A DNA stretch of 64,000 nucleotides from an uncultured Ruminococcus sp. (GTDB lineage Bacteria; Bacillota; Clostridia; Lachnospirales; Lachnospiraceae): contig UQKK01000010.1 of assembly GCA_900541505.1 (NCBI GenBank), positions 23,806 to 87,805 on the forward strand, given 5' to 3'. Shown piece by piece: positions 16,870 through 27,200 of this stretch. A program made the translations under genes and the position numbers. A model generated the notes under the pieces. The model was not told where the DNA came from. It worked only from the letters and a program-made list of their open reading frames with translations, and searched no databases. Numbering within the stretch: position 1 is the stretch's first letter; each line of letters starts with the position of its first letter.

Positions 16870-16944
16870 TACGTATGATAATCGCAGGTATCAAAATAGT
16901 ACGTATGAAAGTAATACGTATGAAAACAATACGTATGATAGCCA
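16870..16944. repeat. 15-bp tandem repeats, TACGTATGA core
   Basis: The 11-base core TACGTATGAWA starts at 16870, 16900, 16915 and 16930. A degenerate unit (CAGGTATCAAAATAG) fills the slot at 16885, giving five units in a 15-base period. The core contains the self-complementary TACGTA. The array lies about 75 bases upstream of aroC and 265 bases upstream of the transpeptidase gene. Confidence 0.75.
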
Positions 16945-17138
16945 GTACTTATTATATAGGAAAGGGTCTGCTGTTGACAAGAAGGAAATACAAAGGAAAG
17001 GAGGGCAGTATAGTAAGGCGTGACAAACTGAAATGGCGCGAAAGATGGCGAAATTGCGGCAATAACAGAGAAAACAGTAAATAAATTTGAAGAAAATGTG
17101 AAATTGTTTAAGAAAATTTTAAAAACACAGAGATTCAC

Positions 17139-17167
17139 TGTACTTTTTCAGGGGTTCGTAATATAAT
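17139..17167 (+). promoter_or_regulatory. probable promoter of the L,D-transpeptidase gene
   Basis: A perfect TATAAT (17162-17167) is preceded at 17 bases by a weak -35, TGTACT (17139-17144). It lies about 40 bases upstream of the start codon. Confidence 0.55.
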
Positions 17168-17207
17168 GGTGTCCAGATATTGATAAAAAGAGAGGGAAAC
17201 ATACTAT

Positions 17208-18968
17208 ATGAGCGATAGAAGGAAAAAGAGGAAAGAAAAATTCATTCCTGAGGAAGAGTATTTCCTGGACGAGGAAGAATTTGCAGATGAGGAAGAAACC
17301 GGCGGGGAATTTGCGGAGGACGAAGGCTTCGAGGATGAGGCGGATTACGAGGACGATGCAGATTTTTCTGACGATGGGGAGTATGCAGAGGACGATGAGT
17401 ACTTAGATGAGGAAGAGTTTGACGAAAACTATGACGAAGACTATGACGATGAAGACGGCTACGATGATATCCGTATCCTTCGGGAAGAGGATTTAGAGGA
17501 CGAGCCTTTTGAAGAGGAAAAGGGAAAACGGGGAAGAAAGCGCAGGATGAGAGGAAAGAAAAGAGGGGAAAAGAAGAGCTTAAAGAAGCTGTGGATTACG
17601 CTCGGCAGCATTTTAGGCGCCCTTGTGGTCATCTACATCGGCATCTCCGTCTTTTTCATGAGCCACTTTTTCATCAATACAGAGATTAACGGGCAGGATT
17701 TCTCGGGGAAATCAGCTTCTGATGTGGAGAGCTATATGGAGTCCCAGGTCAAGGACTACACGCTGACTCTTTTGGAGAAGGACGGGCAGACAGATGTCAT
17801 CGACGGGGATGATATCTCACTGAAATATGAGAAAAATTCCGAGATAAAGGATGCCTTGAAGAAGCAGAACGGCTTTTTATGGCCCGCGGGTATCTTCTCA
17901 CCGAAATCCCAGAAGGTCACGGTGAGCGTTTCCTACGATGAGGAGGCATTGAACGGTATCATCGCCAATGTAAAGCCTGTGACAGTGGAGCAGACCCAGC
18001 CGGTTTCTGCCTATCCGAAATTTGACGGGACGAGTTTTGTCGTGGAGCCGGAGGTATACGGCACAGCGGTCAACATGGAGGTGCTGACAGAGAAGATTCA
18101 CACGTACATCACAGAATTTCAGCCGGAGCTGGACATGGTGGCGGAGAAATGTTACGCGGAGCCAAAGTTCACGTCTGAATCCCCGGAGGTACAGGCTGCC
18201 TGCGACACCATGAACACCTACTTAAAGGCGAGCATCACCTATACGATGGGAGAGAATGTGGTGGTCGATAAGACTCTCATTTCCGGGTGGCTCACAGTGG
18301 ATGAAAATATGAGTGTGACCTTCAACACCGATGCGGTGAGGACATGGCTCACAGAATTTGGAGATACCTATGACACAGAAGGCACCACCAGGACTATCAC
18401 CACGCCCACCGGGAAGACGGCGGAAGTCTCCGGCGGTACTTACGGTTGGTCCATCGATGAGGACGCGGAGTACGAGGCGCTGGTCAACAGCATCAAGAAC
18501 GGCGAGGTCGTGACAAAAGAACCGGCATATTACCAGACCGCAGCATCGCACGGCGCCCAGGACTGGGGAACCACTTATGTGGAGGTGGACCTCTCCGCGC
18601 AGCACATGTGGTACATCGTGGACGGCGGGGTTGCCATGGAGACCGATGTGGTGACAGGTGTGCCAATCCCGGAGAAAATGACGCCGGCGGGTGTGTACTC
18701 GATTTTGGAGATGAGTCAGAACGAGACTCTGGTGGGTGAGATTGTGCCGGAGACAGGAGAGCCGGAATACAGAACGCCGGTGGCATACTGGATGCGCGTG
18801 ACATGGAGCGGCATCGGATTCCACGATGCTACATGGCAGCCGGCATTTGGCGGTACGCTGTACCAGGATGGGCTTGGCTCCCACGGATGTATCAACATGC
18901 CTTTGGACCAGGCGGCAACCCTCTACAGCATGTTGTCCAACGGCACGCCGGTTATCATCCATTACTAA
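17208..18968 (+). CDS. membrane-anchored L,D-transpeptidase (YkuD) with acidic cytoplasmic tail
   Basis: L,D-transpeptidases make 3-3 cross-links in peptidoglycan. The 586-residue protein has a cytoplasmic N-terminus of about 100 residues that is more than half Asp/Glu. A basic stretch follows (KGKRGRKRRMRGKKRGEKK), then one membrane helix (about 128-155). The outer part holds a long peptidoglycan-binding-type region (about 160-450) and a C-terminal YkuD domain with the SHGCINM catalytic motif (Cys near residue 560) and the upstream His of IGFHD. It is a type II membrane protein, active outside the cell. The ATG follows AGAGAGGGAAAC. It is followed after 29 bases by tgt, probably by read-through. 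Confidence 0.92.
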   Translation: MSDRRKKRKEKFIPEEEYFLDEEEFADEEETGGEFAEDEGFEDEADYEDDADFSDDGEYAEDDEYLDEEEFDENYDEDYDDEDGYDDIRILREEDLEDEPFEEEKGKRGRKRRMRGKKRGEKKSLKKLWITLGSILGALVVIYIGISVFFMSHFFINTEINGQDFSGKSASDVESYMESQVKDYTLTLLEKDGQTDVIDGDDISLKYEKNSEIKDALKKQNGFLWPAGIFSPKSQKVTVSVSYDEEALNGIIANVKPVTVEQTQPVSAYPKFDGTSFVVEPEVYGTAVNMEVLTEKIHTYITEFQPELDMVAEKCYAEPKFTSESPEVQAACDTMNTYLKASITYTMGENVVVDKTLISGWLTVDENMSVTFNTDAVRTWLTEFGDTYDTEGTTRTITTPTGKTAEVSGGTYGWSIDEDAEYEALVNSIKNGEVVTKEPAYYQTAASHGAQDWGTTYVEVDLSAQHMWYIVDGGVAMETDVVTGVPIPEKMTPAGVYSILEMSQNETLVGEIVPETGEPEYRTPVAYWMRVTWSGIGFHDATWQPAFGGTLYQDGLGSHGCINMPLDQAATLYSMLSNGTPVIIHY

Positions 18969-18997
18969 GATAGGAAGAGACAGGAGAAATAAGACGG

Positions 18998-20143
18998 ATG
19001 TATGAAGTGATAAAGACAGACGGCAGAGCAAAACGGGCAAGGCTTACGACGGTGCACGGCACCATTGAGACGCCGGTATTTATGAATGTGGGGACTGCCG
19101 CGGCAATCAAAGGCGCGGTGTCCACAGACGATTTGCGCACTATCGGGACGCAGGTGGAATTGTCCAACACCTACCACCTCCATGTGAGACCGGGGGATGA
19201 AGTGGTGAAAAAGCTGGGCGGGCTCCACAAGTTTATGAACTGGGATAAGCCAATCCTCACGGATTCGGGGGGATTTCAGGTATTCTCCCTGGCGGGGCTC
19301 AGAAAGATTAAAGAAGAAGGCGTACACTTCCACTCCCATATTGACGGGAAGAAGATTTTCATGGGACCGGAGGAGAGTATGCAGATTCAGTCCAATCTGG
19401 CGTCCACCATCGCCATGGCGTTCGACGAGTGTCCTCCCAGTGTGGCGGATAAAAAGTATATCCAGAACTCAGTGGAGAGGACGACGCGCTGGCTTGCGCG
19501 CTGTAAAACAGAGATGGACAGGCTCAACTCTCTTTCAGATACCCTTAATCCCCACCAGATGCTCTTTGGTATCAACCAGGGCGGCATCTATGAGGACATC
19601 CGCATCGCCCACGCCCAGCAGATTTCCCAGATGAATCTGGACGGATACGCAGTAGGCGGTCTGGCGGTGGGAGAGAGCCATGAGGAGATGTATCGCATTC
19701 TGGATGCGGTGGTACCACATCTGCCGAAAGATAAACCCACCTATCTGATGGGTGTGGGGACCCCGGCGAATATCCTGGAGGCAGTTGAGCGGGGCGTAGA
19801 CTTCTTTGACTGTGTGTACCCTACAAGAAACGGGCGCCACGGACACGTGTACACAAACAGCGGGAAGCTCAATCTCTTCAACGCGAAATATGAGCTGGAT
19901 GACAGACCCATAGAGGAGGGCTGCGGCTGCCCGGCATGCAGAAGCTACAGCAGGGCATATATCCGCCATCTGCTCAAGGCGAAGGAGATGCTGGGCATGC
20001 GTCTGTGCGTGCTGCACAATCTGTATTTCTACAATAAGATGATGGAAGAGATACGGGAAGCCATCGAAGCGGGCAGATACAGTGAATATAAGAAGGAAAA
20101 GCTCTCCGGCATGGCGAAAAAGCCAGCGGTTGACGCGAAATAA
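18998..20143 (+). CDS. tgt: tRNA-guanine transglycosylase (queuine/preQ1 tRNA-ribosyltransferase)
   Basis: Tgt swaps guanine 34 of GUN-anticodon tRNAs for preQ1, on the way to queuosine. The 381-residue protein has the N-terminal LSNTYHLHVRPG, the substrate-binding DSGGFQVFSL, the DCVYPTRNGRHG block with the catalytic Asp, and the zinc site CGCPAC...H. The length is typical of the bacterial enzyme. The ATG follows AGGAGAAATAAG. It lies just upstream of yajC, an arrangement also known from other bacteria, although here a separate promoter sits between them. Confidence 0.96.
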   Translation: MYEVIKTDGRAKRARLTTVHGTIETPVFMNVGTAAAIKGAVSTDDLRTIGTQVELSNTYHLHVRPGDEVVKKLGGLHKFMNWDKPILTDSGGFQVFSLAGLRKIKEEGVHFHSHIDGKKIFMGPEESMQIQSNLASTIAMAFDECPPSVADKKYIQNSVERTTRWLARCKTEMDRLNSLSDTLNPHQMLFGINQGGIYEDIRIAHAQQISQMNLDGYAVGGLAVGESHEEMYRILDAVVPHLPKDKPTYLMGVGTPANILEAVERGVDFFDCVYPTRNGRHGHVYTNSGKLNLFNAKYELDDRPIEEGCGCPACRSYSRAYIRHLLKAKEMLGMRLCVLHNLYFYNKMMEEIREAIEAGRYSEYKKEKLSGMAKKPAVDAK

Positions 20144-20185
20144 TATAAAATTTGTCTGAAAACAGACAGAAAATCAAAAACAGAC

Positions 20186-20214
20186 TTGAAGATTGGCAAA
20201 AATTTGTGTATAGT
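20186..20214 (+). promoter_or_regulatory. promoter of yajC
   Basis: TTGAAG (20186-20191) and TATAGT (20209-20214) are 17 bases apart, 44 bases before the yajC start. Confidence 0.7.
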
Positions 20215-20257
20215 AATCTTATTGGTTTGAACATAGTAGTTAGGAGGACGAAACAAG

Positions 20258-20533
20258 ATGGACATGCTAGGTATCATTGTCATTTATGCGGTAGTGCTGG
20301 GAGGTATGTGGTTTTTGCTCATGCGCCCGCAGAAGAAAGAGCAGAAGAGGCTGCAGGCAATGCTCTCCACAATGGAAGTGGGAGATACAGTACTGACGAC
20401 GAGCGGATTTTACGGAGTCATCATCGATATCACAGACGATGACGTTATCGTGGAGTTCGGCAGCAACAAGAACTGCCGTATCCCGATGCAGAAGGCTGCA
20501 ATCGCCCAGATTGAGAAGCCGGGAGCAGAGTAG
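20258..20533 (+). CDS. yajC: preprotein translocase subunit YajC
   Basis: YajC is a small accessory of the Sec translocon (SecDF-YajC). The 91-residue protein has one N-terminal membrane helix (about residues 3-22), the RPQKKEQKR motif right after it, and the conserved small beta domain (VGDTVLTTSGFYGVI...VEFGSN). The ATG follows TTAGGAGGAC. secD and secF are not beside it. An intrinsic terminator follows. Confidence 0.95.
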   Translation: MDMLGIIVIYAVVLGGMWFLLMRPQKKEQKRLQAMLSTMEVGDTVLTTSGFYGVIIDITDDDVIVEFGSNKNCRIPMQKAAIAQIEKPGAE

Positions 20534-20579
20534 AGCCGCGAGGTTTTCTGCCATAGATATAAAATAGAATATGATAAGC

Positions 20580-20620
20580 AAAGAGCGCTGATTCTTTTAT
20601 GGGGTCAACGCTCTTTTTTT
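20580..20620 (+). terminator. intrinsic terminator after yajC
   Basis: An AAAGAGCG arm pairs with CGCTCTTT across a 21-base loop and runs into seven T. It also separates yajC from the convergent XRE gene. Confidence 0.8.
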
Positions 20621-20641
20621 GGTTAGGGCACAGCCCTGTCT

Positions 20642-20911
20642 TCATTCTGAGAGGAAGGTAAGCTGGGGGTTGTCGGGAAAAAGAGCCTCCAGCGGGACAC
20701 GAAAGAGTTCAGAAAAATATAGGAGTTCATAATCTGCCACAACACGCTCCCCGGTCTCGATGCGGCTGACTGCCTTCTGGTTCAGGTTTAGCCCCATCAG
20801 TTGGAGTTTCGCGGCGAGTTGTTCCTGGGAAAGTGAAGCTTCCTCCCGCAGCGCTTTGATTTTTCCGCCGGAAGCATTGCATTTGCCATCTGTATATTTG
20901 TAAATTTTCAT
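20642..20911 (-). CDS. XRE-family HTH transcriptional regulator
   Basis: This 89-residue protein consists almost wholly of a Cro/C1-type helix-turn-helix: IKALREEASLSQEQLAAKL (18-36), a turn, QKAVSRIETGERVVADYELLYFSELF (45-70). A short tail may help dimerisation. The N-terminal YKYTDGKCNASGGK extension precedes the domain. Two TTATC-N5-GATAA operators lie upstream (20938-20952 and 20992-21006). The first is 27 bases from its start codon, so autorepression is likely; the second overlaps the -10 of a promoter facing the giant surface-protein gene. It is therefore a good candidate regulator of that gene. Confidence 0.85.
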   Translation of the reverse strand: MKIYKYTDGKCNASGGKIKALREEASLSQEQLAAKLQLMGLNLNQKAVSRIETGERVVADYELLYFSELFRVPLEALFPDNPQLTFLSE

Positions 20912-20937
20912 TATTCAAGCCTGCCTTTGCTGTAATT

Positions 20938-20952
20938 TATCCCAAAGATAAC
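20938..20952. promoter_or_regulatory. XRE operator 1 (TTATC-CCAAA-GATAA)
   Basis: This is a perfect 5-bp inverted repeat about 27 bases upstream of the xre start. It is part of a 17-base sequence that recurs at 20994-21010 with one difference, so two copies of one recognition site flank the divergent control region. Confidence 0.7.
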
Positions 20953-20962
20953 TAATATTTCT

Positions 20963-20992
20963 TGACTCTACCATAAAACAGAAGGTATAATT
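20963..20992 (+). promoter_or_regulatory. promoter directed at the giant surface-protein gene
   Basis: TTGACT (20963-20968) and TATAAT (20987-20992) are separated by 18 bases. Transcription would start near 20999 and give a leader of about 240 bases. The -10 touches operator 2. Confidence 0.65.
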
Positions 20993-21006
20993 ATCCCAAA
21001 GATGAC
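20992..21006. promoter_or_regulatory. XRE operator 2 (TTATC-CCAAA-GATGA)
   Basis: This copy matches operator 1 except for one base in the right arm, and its centre is 54 bases from it, close to five helical turns. It covers the -10 end and start site of the rightward promoter, so binding would block transcription of the giant gene. Confidence 0.65.
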
Positions 21007-21105
21007 TAAACCTACAATACTCTGCTGAGAAATTTTTTGTATTTACTATTCAATAGTACCCGGATATGAAAAATTTATGAGAAAAAAGGAAAAAGATTCT
21101 AAGAG

Positions 21106-21119
21106 TGCAGTGCACTGCA
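21106..21119. promoter_or_regulatory. palindrome TGCAGTGCACTGCA in the giant-gene leader
   Basis: This is a perfect 14-bp palindrome. Its left part, TGCAGTGCA, recurs at 21200-21208, so the two copies bracket the terminator-like hairpin at 21151-21175. It could be a protein site or an RNA pairing element. The rest of 20912-21239 holds no gene. Confidence 0.5.
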
Positions 21120-21150
21120 TATTACAAAATACGGTTCAGAAGATTCGCAG

Positions 21151-21175
21151 AGGAGGTAGAGATACCTCCTTTTTG
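21151..21175 (+). terminator. terminator-like hairpin inside the giant-gene leader
   Basis: AGGAGGTA and TACCTCCT form a perfect 8-bp stem with the tetraloop GAGA, followed by TTTTTG counting the last stem base. It lies about 65 bases upstream of the giant gene, between promoter and start codon, so it is placed to act as an attenuator. The left arm also contains an AGGAGGT that could act as a ribosome binding site, but no long frame uses it. Confidence 0.65.
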
Positions 21176-21239
21176 TGTCCAGATGGCATGTCCGTTATAT
21201 GCAGTGCAAATTTAAGAGTGGGGAAAAGGAGGAAAGGAC

Positions 21240-24200
21240 ATGAAAAAGAAAGGATTGCTGCGCAGACTTCTCACGATTCTGCTCGTTCTCTCCATGGTGT
21301 TTACCAGTCAGACTGTGATGACACTGACAGAGACGGTCGTATATGCACAGGACGAGGGCGATGGGCAGTCAGGAGAGGGACAGGGAGGCGAAACAATAGA
21401 TTCGCAGTCCGGTTCTGGACAAGGAGAGCTTGGAGGCGGAGGAAATACGCAGGGAAATCCGCCCGGAGACGATGGCAACGTATCGGGTAATGGAGATGGT
21501 CTCCCTGATGGCACAGGAACAGGAGACTCGGATATTGACACCGGAGATGGCTTGGGAACCGGTACATCCGATGGAAGCTCTGCACCGGCAGGAGAGATAC
21601 CGGCCGGGGAAATGACAGGAGACGGCACACAAGAAGGTGCCGAAGCCGGGGAGACCAACGGGGTCTTAACATACGACTTAGACAGCGGAGACTCTCCTTA
21701 TGATTCCGTGGGGGCGATGGCAGAAGATTACTATGGGACAAGTGCGTCCAATCCGCAGGATATGGCGGCGGTGGAGTTTTCCAAGCCGTCCGGCTACCAA
21801 TTTCCGACCACGGCTAAGGCGGGGGATACTCTGACCTATACCATCCGCTGGGATACAAAGACGGCGCCCTTATATCCGTATAAGGACCAGGCGCTGGGGC
21901 TCTTTGACCATTATGATGGGACAAAGATTTATCTGAAGCTGCCGGAGGGCATGACCATCAGCAGACCGGATGAGATTATTGGCATCGAGAGCTGTACATA
22001 CAATGAAGACACAGAAGAATGGGAATTTACATTGAACCCCTCCATCACACCGGGAAATAACGGAAGTTTTACAATCAATGTGCAGGTGGAGGGAAACGGT
22101 ACGCTGGAAGTGGGAAGACAGTTTATTTTCAGCGAGAATCCGTCTGCCCTGCGCATTGAGACAAATGTCACGGTGCTGGATAAGACGAATGTCTCCAGTC
22201 CGGCAACGGTGGGTACCTACAGTCAGAAGAAGGATTCCGCGAACCTTCCTGATACAGTGACATCCGTCTCCGACGATGTATGGGGGATAGCGAAGACTTA
22301 CCAGTCCCACACTACGGCGGGCACAGGGGCTGATGAGAAGGTCACAGTGCGCTATAAGCTGGAGATGGGACTCTTATCCGATGGGACGATTGTGACGAAT
22401 CCGTCAAGCTATGCGGTGAATGGACGAGTCCCGCTGGATTCTGTGAAATTGACAGAGACATTGGGCGAGCTGTTAAACCGTGACGATGAGGTCATCTCAG
22501 CGGAAAAGGTGACGGTCACACCGGATTTCGGGAGCAGGACACCGGTAGAATATAGCGAAAATTTAGGTCAGCCGATTGTGCTGGAGAATCTGACGCTGGA
22601 CACCTGCGCGGCCCACGCGGATACCGTGGGAATCGCGGTGGCAGGGACAGCGCCCTATTACACGGTCTACTATGTAGATGTGGTCTACCCTTACGCGGAT
22701 TTTATCGCCAACTATTATGATGAGAAACAGGAGAAGCTGACTGTGTCCAACACGGCACAGATTTCCTATGTGCGAAAAGGCGAGAGTGAGGCAAAGACAG
22801 CAGAGTCTTCCGACTCCGAGGAGATTGGAGAGGTCACAAAGCCGGCGGAGCTGGAAATCCGAAAATTTATCCAGTCCTACAGCGGAGACGGAAAACAGCT
22901 CTACGCCTCAGGCACAGATTGGAGTCCAATCAGCGGCGCGGCGGAATTTAGCGTGACAAAGGAAGATGGTACAGCGGCGCTGCTCTACCAGAAGAACGCG
23001 GACGGCACATACACTGTCCTCTCAGAAGATGGAAAAGTATCCATCACACCGGACGGGGACGGCAAGGCAGTCGTCTATCTGGATGCGGGTACGTATAAAG
23101 TAAAGGAGATAAGTGCGCCTTACAATACAGATTTGGAGGCAGGAGAGAAGGAGGCGGTAACTGAGATTGGGAAGAAAGTCTCCGTGGACTTTACCAACAA
23201 GGAGAAGCTGGGAGCGATTTCCATTACAAAGACAGGCATCAAGGATGGGAGCACATCCCCATTGAACGGCGCTGAATTCGGACTGTATACAGACAAAAAC
23301 TGTACACAGGGAGGGGAAATTGCGACGGCTGTGACAGCGGGAAGCGGCACAGCGCAGTTTACCCGCCTCACACCGGGCACTTACTATATAAAAGAAATCA
23401 GCGCGCCCGAAGGCTATCTGCCGGATGATGAGATACATGAGGTGACTGTAGAGGCAAATCAGACAGAGACAGTCGAATTAAACAATCAATACAACGCTGC
23501 CCATGTGCGTCTGCAGAAGCAGTACTGGGTATATCTAAGCAACGCATACGCGAATGTGAACAGCACAAACTATCAGGAGTTTAGCGGCTGCTTTTCGATT
23601 GAACAGAGTACAGATGGTGGACAGAACTGGACAGAGGTGGAAGGAAAGACAGGCTTAAGTCTGACATCGTCCGGACAGATTAACAGCGAACTGCCCGTAT
23701 ATGCGGCGGACGGCACTTTGATTACCTACCGTTTTAAAGAGACACTGCCTGAAGGATGGCACGGCGGGGATGATTCACAGGAAAATAATGGAGTGTGTTA
23801 TTCCCCTTCCTTTACACTGGAGGAGAAACTGAGCGGGTCCCAGGAGAATCCGCATACAGTCACGATGCAGAATATCCGCAACGGAAGTCTCACCCTGACG
23901 AAACAGTTTGTCCGCATCAATCCGACTACAGGTGCGCAGGTTACGTCCTTTGCGGCAAAAGGGCAGGCGACATTCGACCTGTATAGAAAAGTGGGCGAGA
24001 GCGGCGACTATGAAAAAGTAGGTGCGTATCAGACCGATGCCAGCGGGAAGATTACGGTCACGAATCTGGAGCGTATCTCCGGAAGTGACACCATTTATTA
24101 TTACTGGGTGGAGACTTCCCACACAGCGGGCGACGGCTATGTCATGGAGACAACAGAAGAGACAGAGGAAATCCAGGTAGATGGAGGAAACGTCACAGCC

Positions 24201-27200
24201 ATCGGACCTTATTATTTCACTGCAGACGACGAGGGAAAGATTACGCTGGACCAGAGCATGACAGTGAAGAATGTCCAGCAGAAGGTGGCGGTCAAAGTGA
24301 CAAAGACGGACGCCTACACAAATAATTTTATTTCCGGGGCAAAGATTACGATTGAGAAAGTGACAGGCTCCGGTAAGGAACCAGTCATTGAGAACGCAGA
24401 TGTGCCGGGAACTCAGAACGGATATGTGGCGGTTTTAGAGCCCGGATATAAATATGAGATTACAGAGACGCAGGCGCCTGCGAACTATATCCAGAGTACC
24501 ACGCCGCAGACTGTGGACTTTACCGGCGTGACAAAGGTGACTTCCGATACGCCCGCGGACAGTCTGTTGAAGACCGTGAACTTTGTCAACACCCCTTATC
24601 CGAAGGTGCAGATAAATAAGACGGTGACCGGAGTGAGCGGTACTTCCCCGCTTACAGGCGTGACATTTGAGGTATACACGAAAGGGGAAGATGATACATT
24701 TACCCCGGTGAAAAAAGCGGATGGGACCAACTTATCCATCGTGCCGGGAACCCAGGTACCTCTGCAGGCGGGCACTTACTATCTGCGGGAGGTGATACCG
24801 GATTCGCTTTCCGGTTCGGTGCTGGACCCGGAGAAATATTCCGCACTTTATGGGGGAATCGGAAGTGATAAATACGAAATAGCAACAGACGGAAAGTTCT
24901 ACTTCGGTCCCTATACAGTAGAGCAGCGAGAAACGGTAAATCATTTAGGAATCATTGACAATATTTCCAATCTGGGAGGGCTCACGGTCAAAAAGACGGA
25001 TGGAACGAATCCGCTCTCCGGCGCGGAAATCGGTGTCTACACAAAGGACAGCGCAGGAGAAGAGACGCTGGTAAAGAGCAGTACGACGACCACGACCGGA
25101 GAGCTCACCTTCACTGACCTGCCAATCTATGACGCGTCGGGACTTAAGATTACTTATTATATCAGGGAGATTACCCCGCCGGAGGGATACTATGGCTCAG
25201 GGAAGGAGATAGAGACAACGCTTGTTCCCAAACAGATTATCAGTACAGTAAATGGCGGCGGCAGTGAACTGCTTACAATCGTCAACAGTCAGTATACGAC
25301 CTTCACGGTGACGAAAGAATACCGGGACCTCTGGGAATACACCTTCAACGGCAAGGCACAGCTCATCGAGGGGGCAGAGATTGCGCTCTATGAGTGGGAT
25401 GAAGAGAATGGTTACTATACATATGTAGAGACAAAGACCACCGGACCCACCGGGGAGGTGGAGTTTGAACGCCTGACCAACGAGGGGACTTACGTGGCGG
25501 TGGAGGTCAGTGTGCCGGATACCGGAGAGCAGATGGAGCCCGCCATGGGCGGAAATTACCTGAATCCGCAGGAATATCCGACACTGACAGAAGATGAGCT
25601 TGCAGACTACAACTACTGTAAAAAGGAACCAAATACAGGAGCCAGTGAGGATGTGCTCGTTAACCAGAAGGGATGGACGCAGATTTGGGTCTACAAGTGG
25701 AAAAACAACCCGAGCTGGACAGAAGGAATGACGGAAGAACCAGAAACTATCCCACAGAACGGCGCGCTCTTTGACCTCTACCAGCAGATTCTCCCGGAAG
25801 ATACTGAGGAAGATGCAGTACTTACATTTGATGCGGATAACTGTACGCTCATCGGAAGCTACAGCAGCGGCACCCTGCCCGGAGAGGATGGAGAGAGACA
25901 GGCGGGCTGGCTTGCCACGGATATCCTGGATACCGGGGACAACATTGTCTACTGGATGGTGGAGACGGAAGCAGGACCGGGCGCGAAAATCATAGATGCG
26001 GAAAACTATATTCTGTTTAAGAGGAATGGAACTCAATACACAAACAATAGCAACGGCGGAAATTCTACAAAGGTCTGCGATTATCTGAACCAGCAGGTGA
26101 CGAATTATAAGTGGGAAAATGAACCGGTTACCGGACCGGGACCTGCTTATATGGCAGATGTCTCCCTGGCAAAGTGGGCGGGAGAGCTTACAGAGGATGG
26201 GGATAAGAAAAAGGACAGCTACAGTGCGCTTGGAAACGCCAAATATGAACTGTGGGTAGTCAACTCGGCGGTAGAGTATATCCAGAAGGTGGATGATTTG
26301 ACCGTGGGGCTGGAGAATGACCTGGGCGATACCAGTGGACAGACAGGCGAAAAGACGGCGTACGCCATTTCCAACACGCTTTATTATTTCAGTGAAGTGG
26401 AGGGAAAGATTAATTACGCGGACTTTAATGCAAAGGAAGCGGAAGGAAACCGTGAGGACATTACCTGGGGAGAAGATGACCAGGGACAGATTGTAGATGA
26501 CGATGCAAAAGATGCGGACAGCTACTATGTGCGCATGGCAATCCGGGAGGTCTACGCTCCCTTCGGATACCAGATGGATAGCCGCGCCTACTACATGATT
26601 GTCAAGTTTGGAAATACCAGTAACGGCGGGATGTGCAACAACAACGCCTACTATGTGACCGACAGTACAGATAATGTGACTTTGGCGGATGAACTCCCGG
26701 AGGATAAAATTACATGGGCAGAGTATTACAAAGAGGGCGATACACAGTACCGCCTGGTGAACTGGCCCATCGACAACTACTCAGTGACCATTAATAAGTA
26801 TGGCTATACCCCGGATGAGAATACACTGGGGCTGACCAGCGATGAGCTGGATAGTTGGTTCGAGGAACAGGGGCACAGCGGGCGCATAGCGCTGGGCGGT
26901 GTGACCATGAAGCTTCAGAGATACAACCCGGATACAGATGCCTATGAGGACTACGACTACGAGAAGCTGGACTGGGGGACTAAGACTTTTGAGACTTCCT
27001 CCACCGGAAAGATGAGTTTCCCCAACGGTCTGCGCACCGGCAGGTACCGCATCATCGAGACAGCGGGCAGCAATACGGCTTATGAGCTGTTGTACGATGG
27101 GAAAACAGTAGACGGCTTGGTGGCAGCGCGGTATTTCAAAGTGGGAAATGATTCCGTGACCGTGAGCATGTACAATCCGGCAAAACTTTCCTTATCTCTG

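Larger units (their letters stand above)
16798..17207. other. 410-base divergent intergenic region between aroC and the L,D-transpeptidase gene
   Basis: No convincing gene is present; a 103-codon minus-strand frame is low-complexity and lacks a binding site. The region contains a hairpin in the aroC leader (16820-16845), the TACGTATGA tandem repeats (16870-16944), an isolated TTGACA at 16974 without a well-placed -10, and the transpeptidase promoter (17139-17167). Confidence 0.6.

Noticed and set aside
16974..17014. TTGACA at 16974 with TATAGT near 17009 as a promoter
   Set aside because: The spacing is about 30 bases, too long for a sigma-A promoter.
16827..17138. 103-codon minus-strand frame with YHTYC/FHTYY-like repeats
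   Set aside because: The repeats only mirror the 15-bp DNA repeats; no binding site and a biased, low-complexity product.
21077..21490. 137-codon frame overlapping the start of the giant gene
   Set aside because: It overlaps the giant gene in another frame, spans the leader hairpin and its product has no coherent character.
25197..26036. 279-codon minus-strand frame within the giant gene
   Set aside because: Long only because the sense strand avoids certain codons; no binding site and no recognisable domain.
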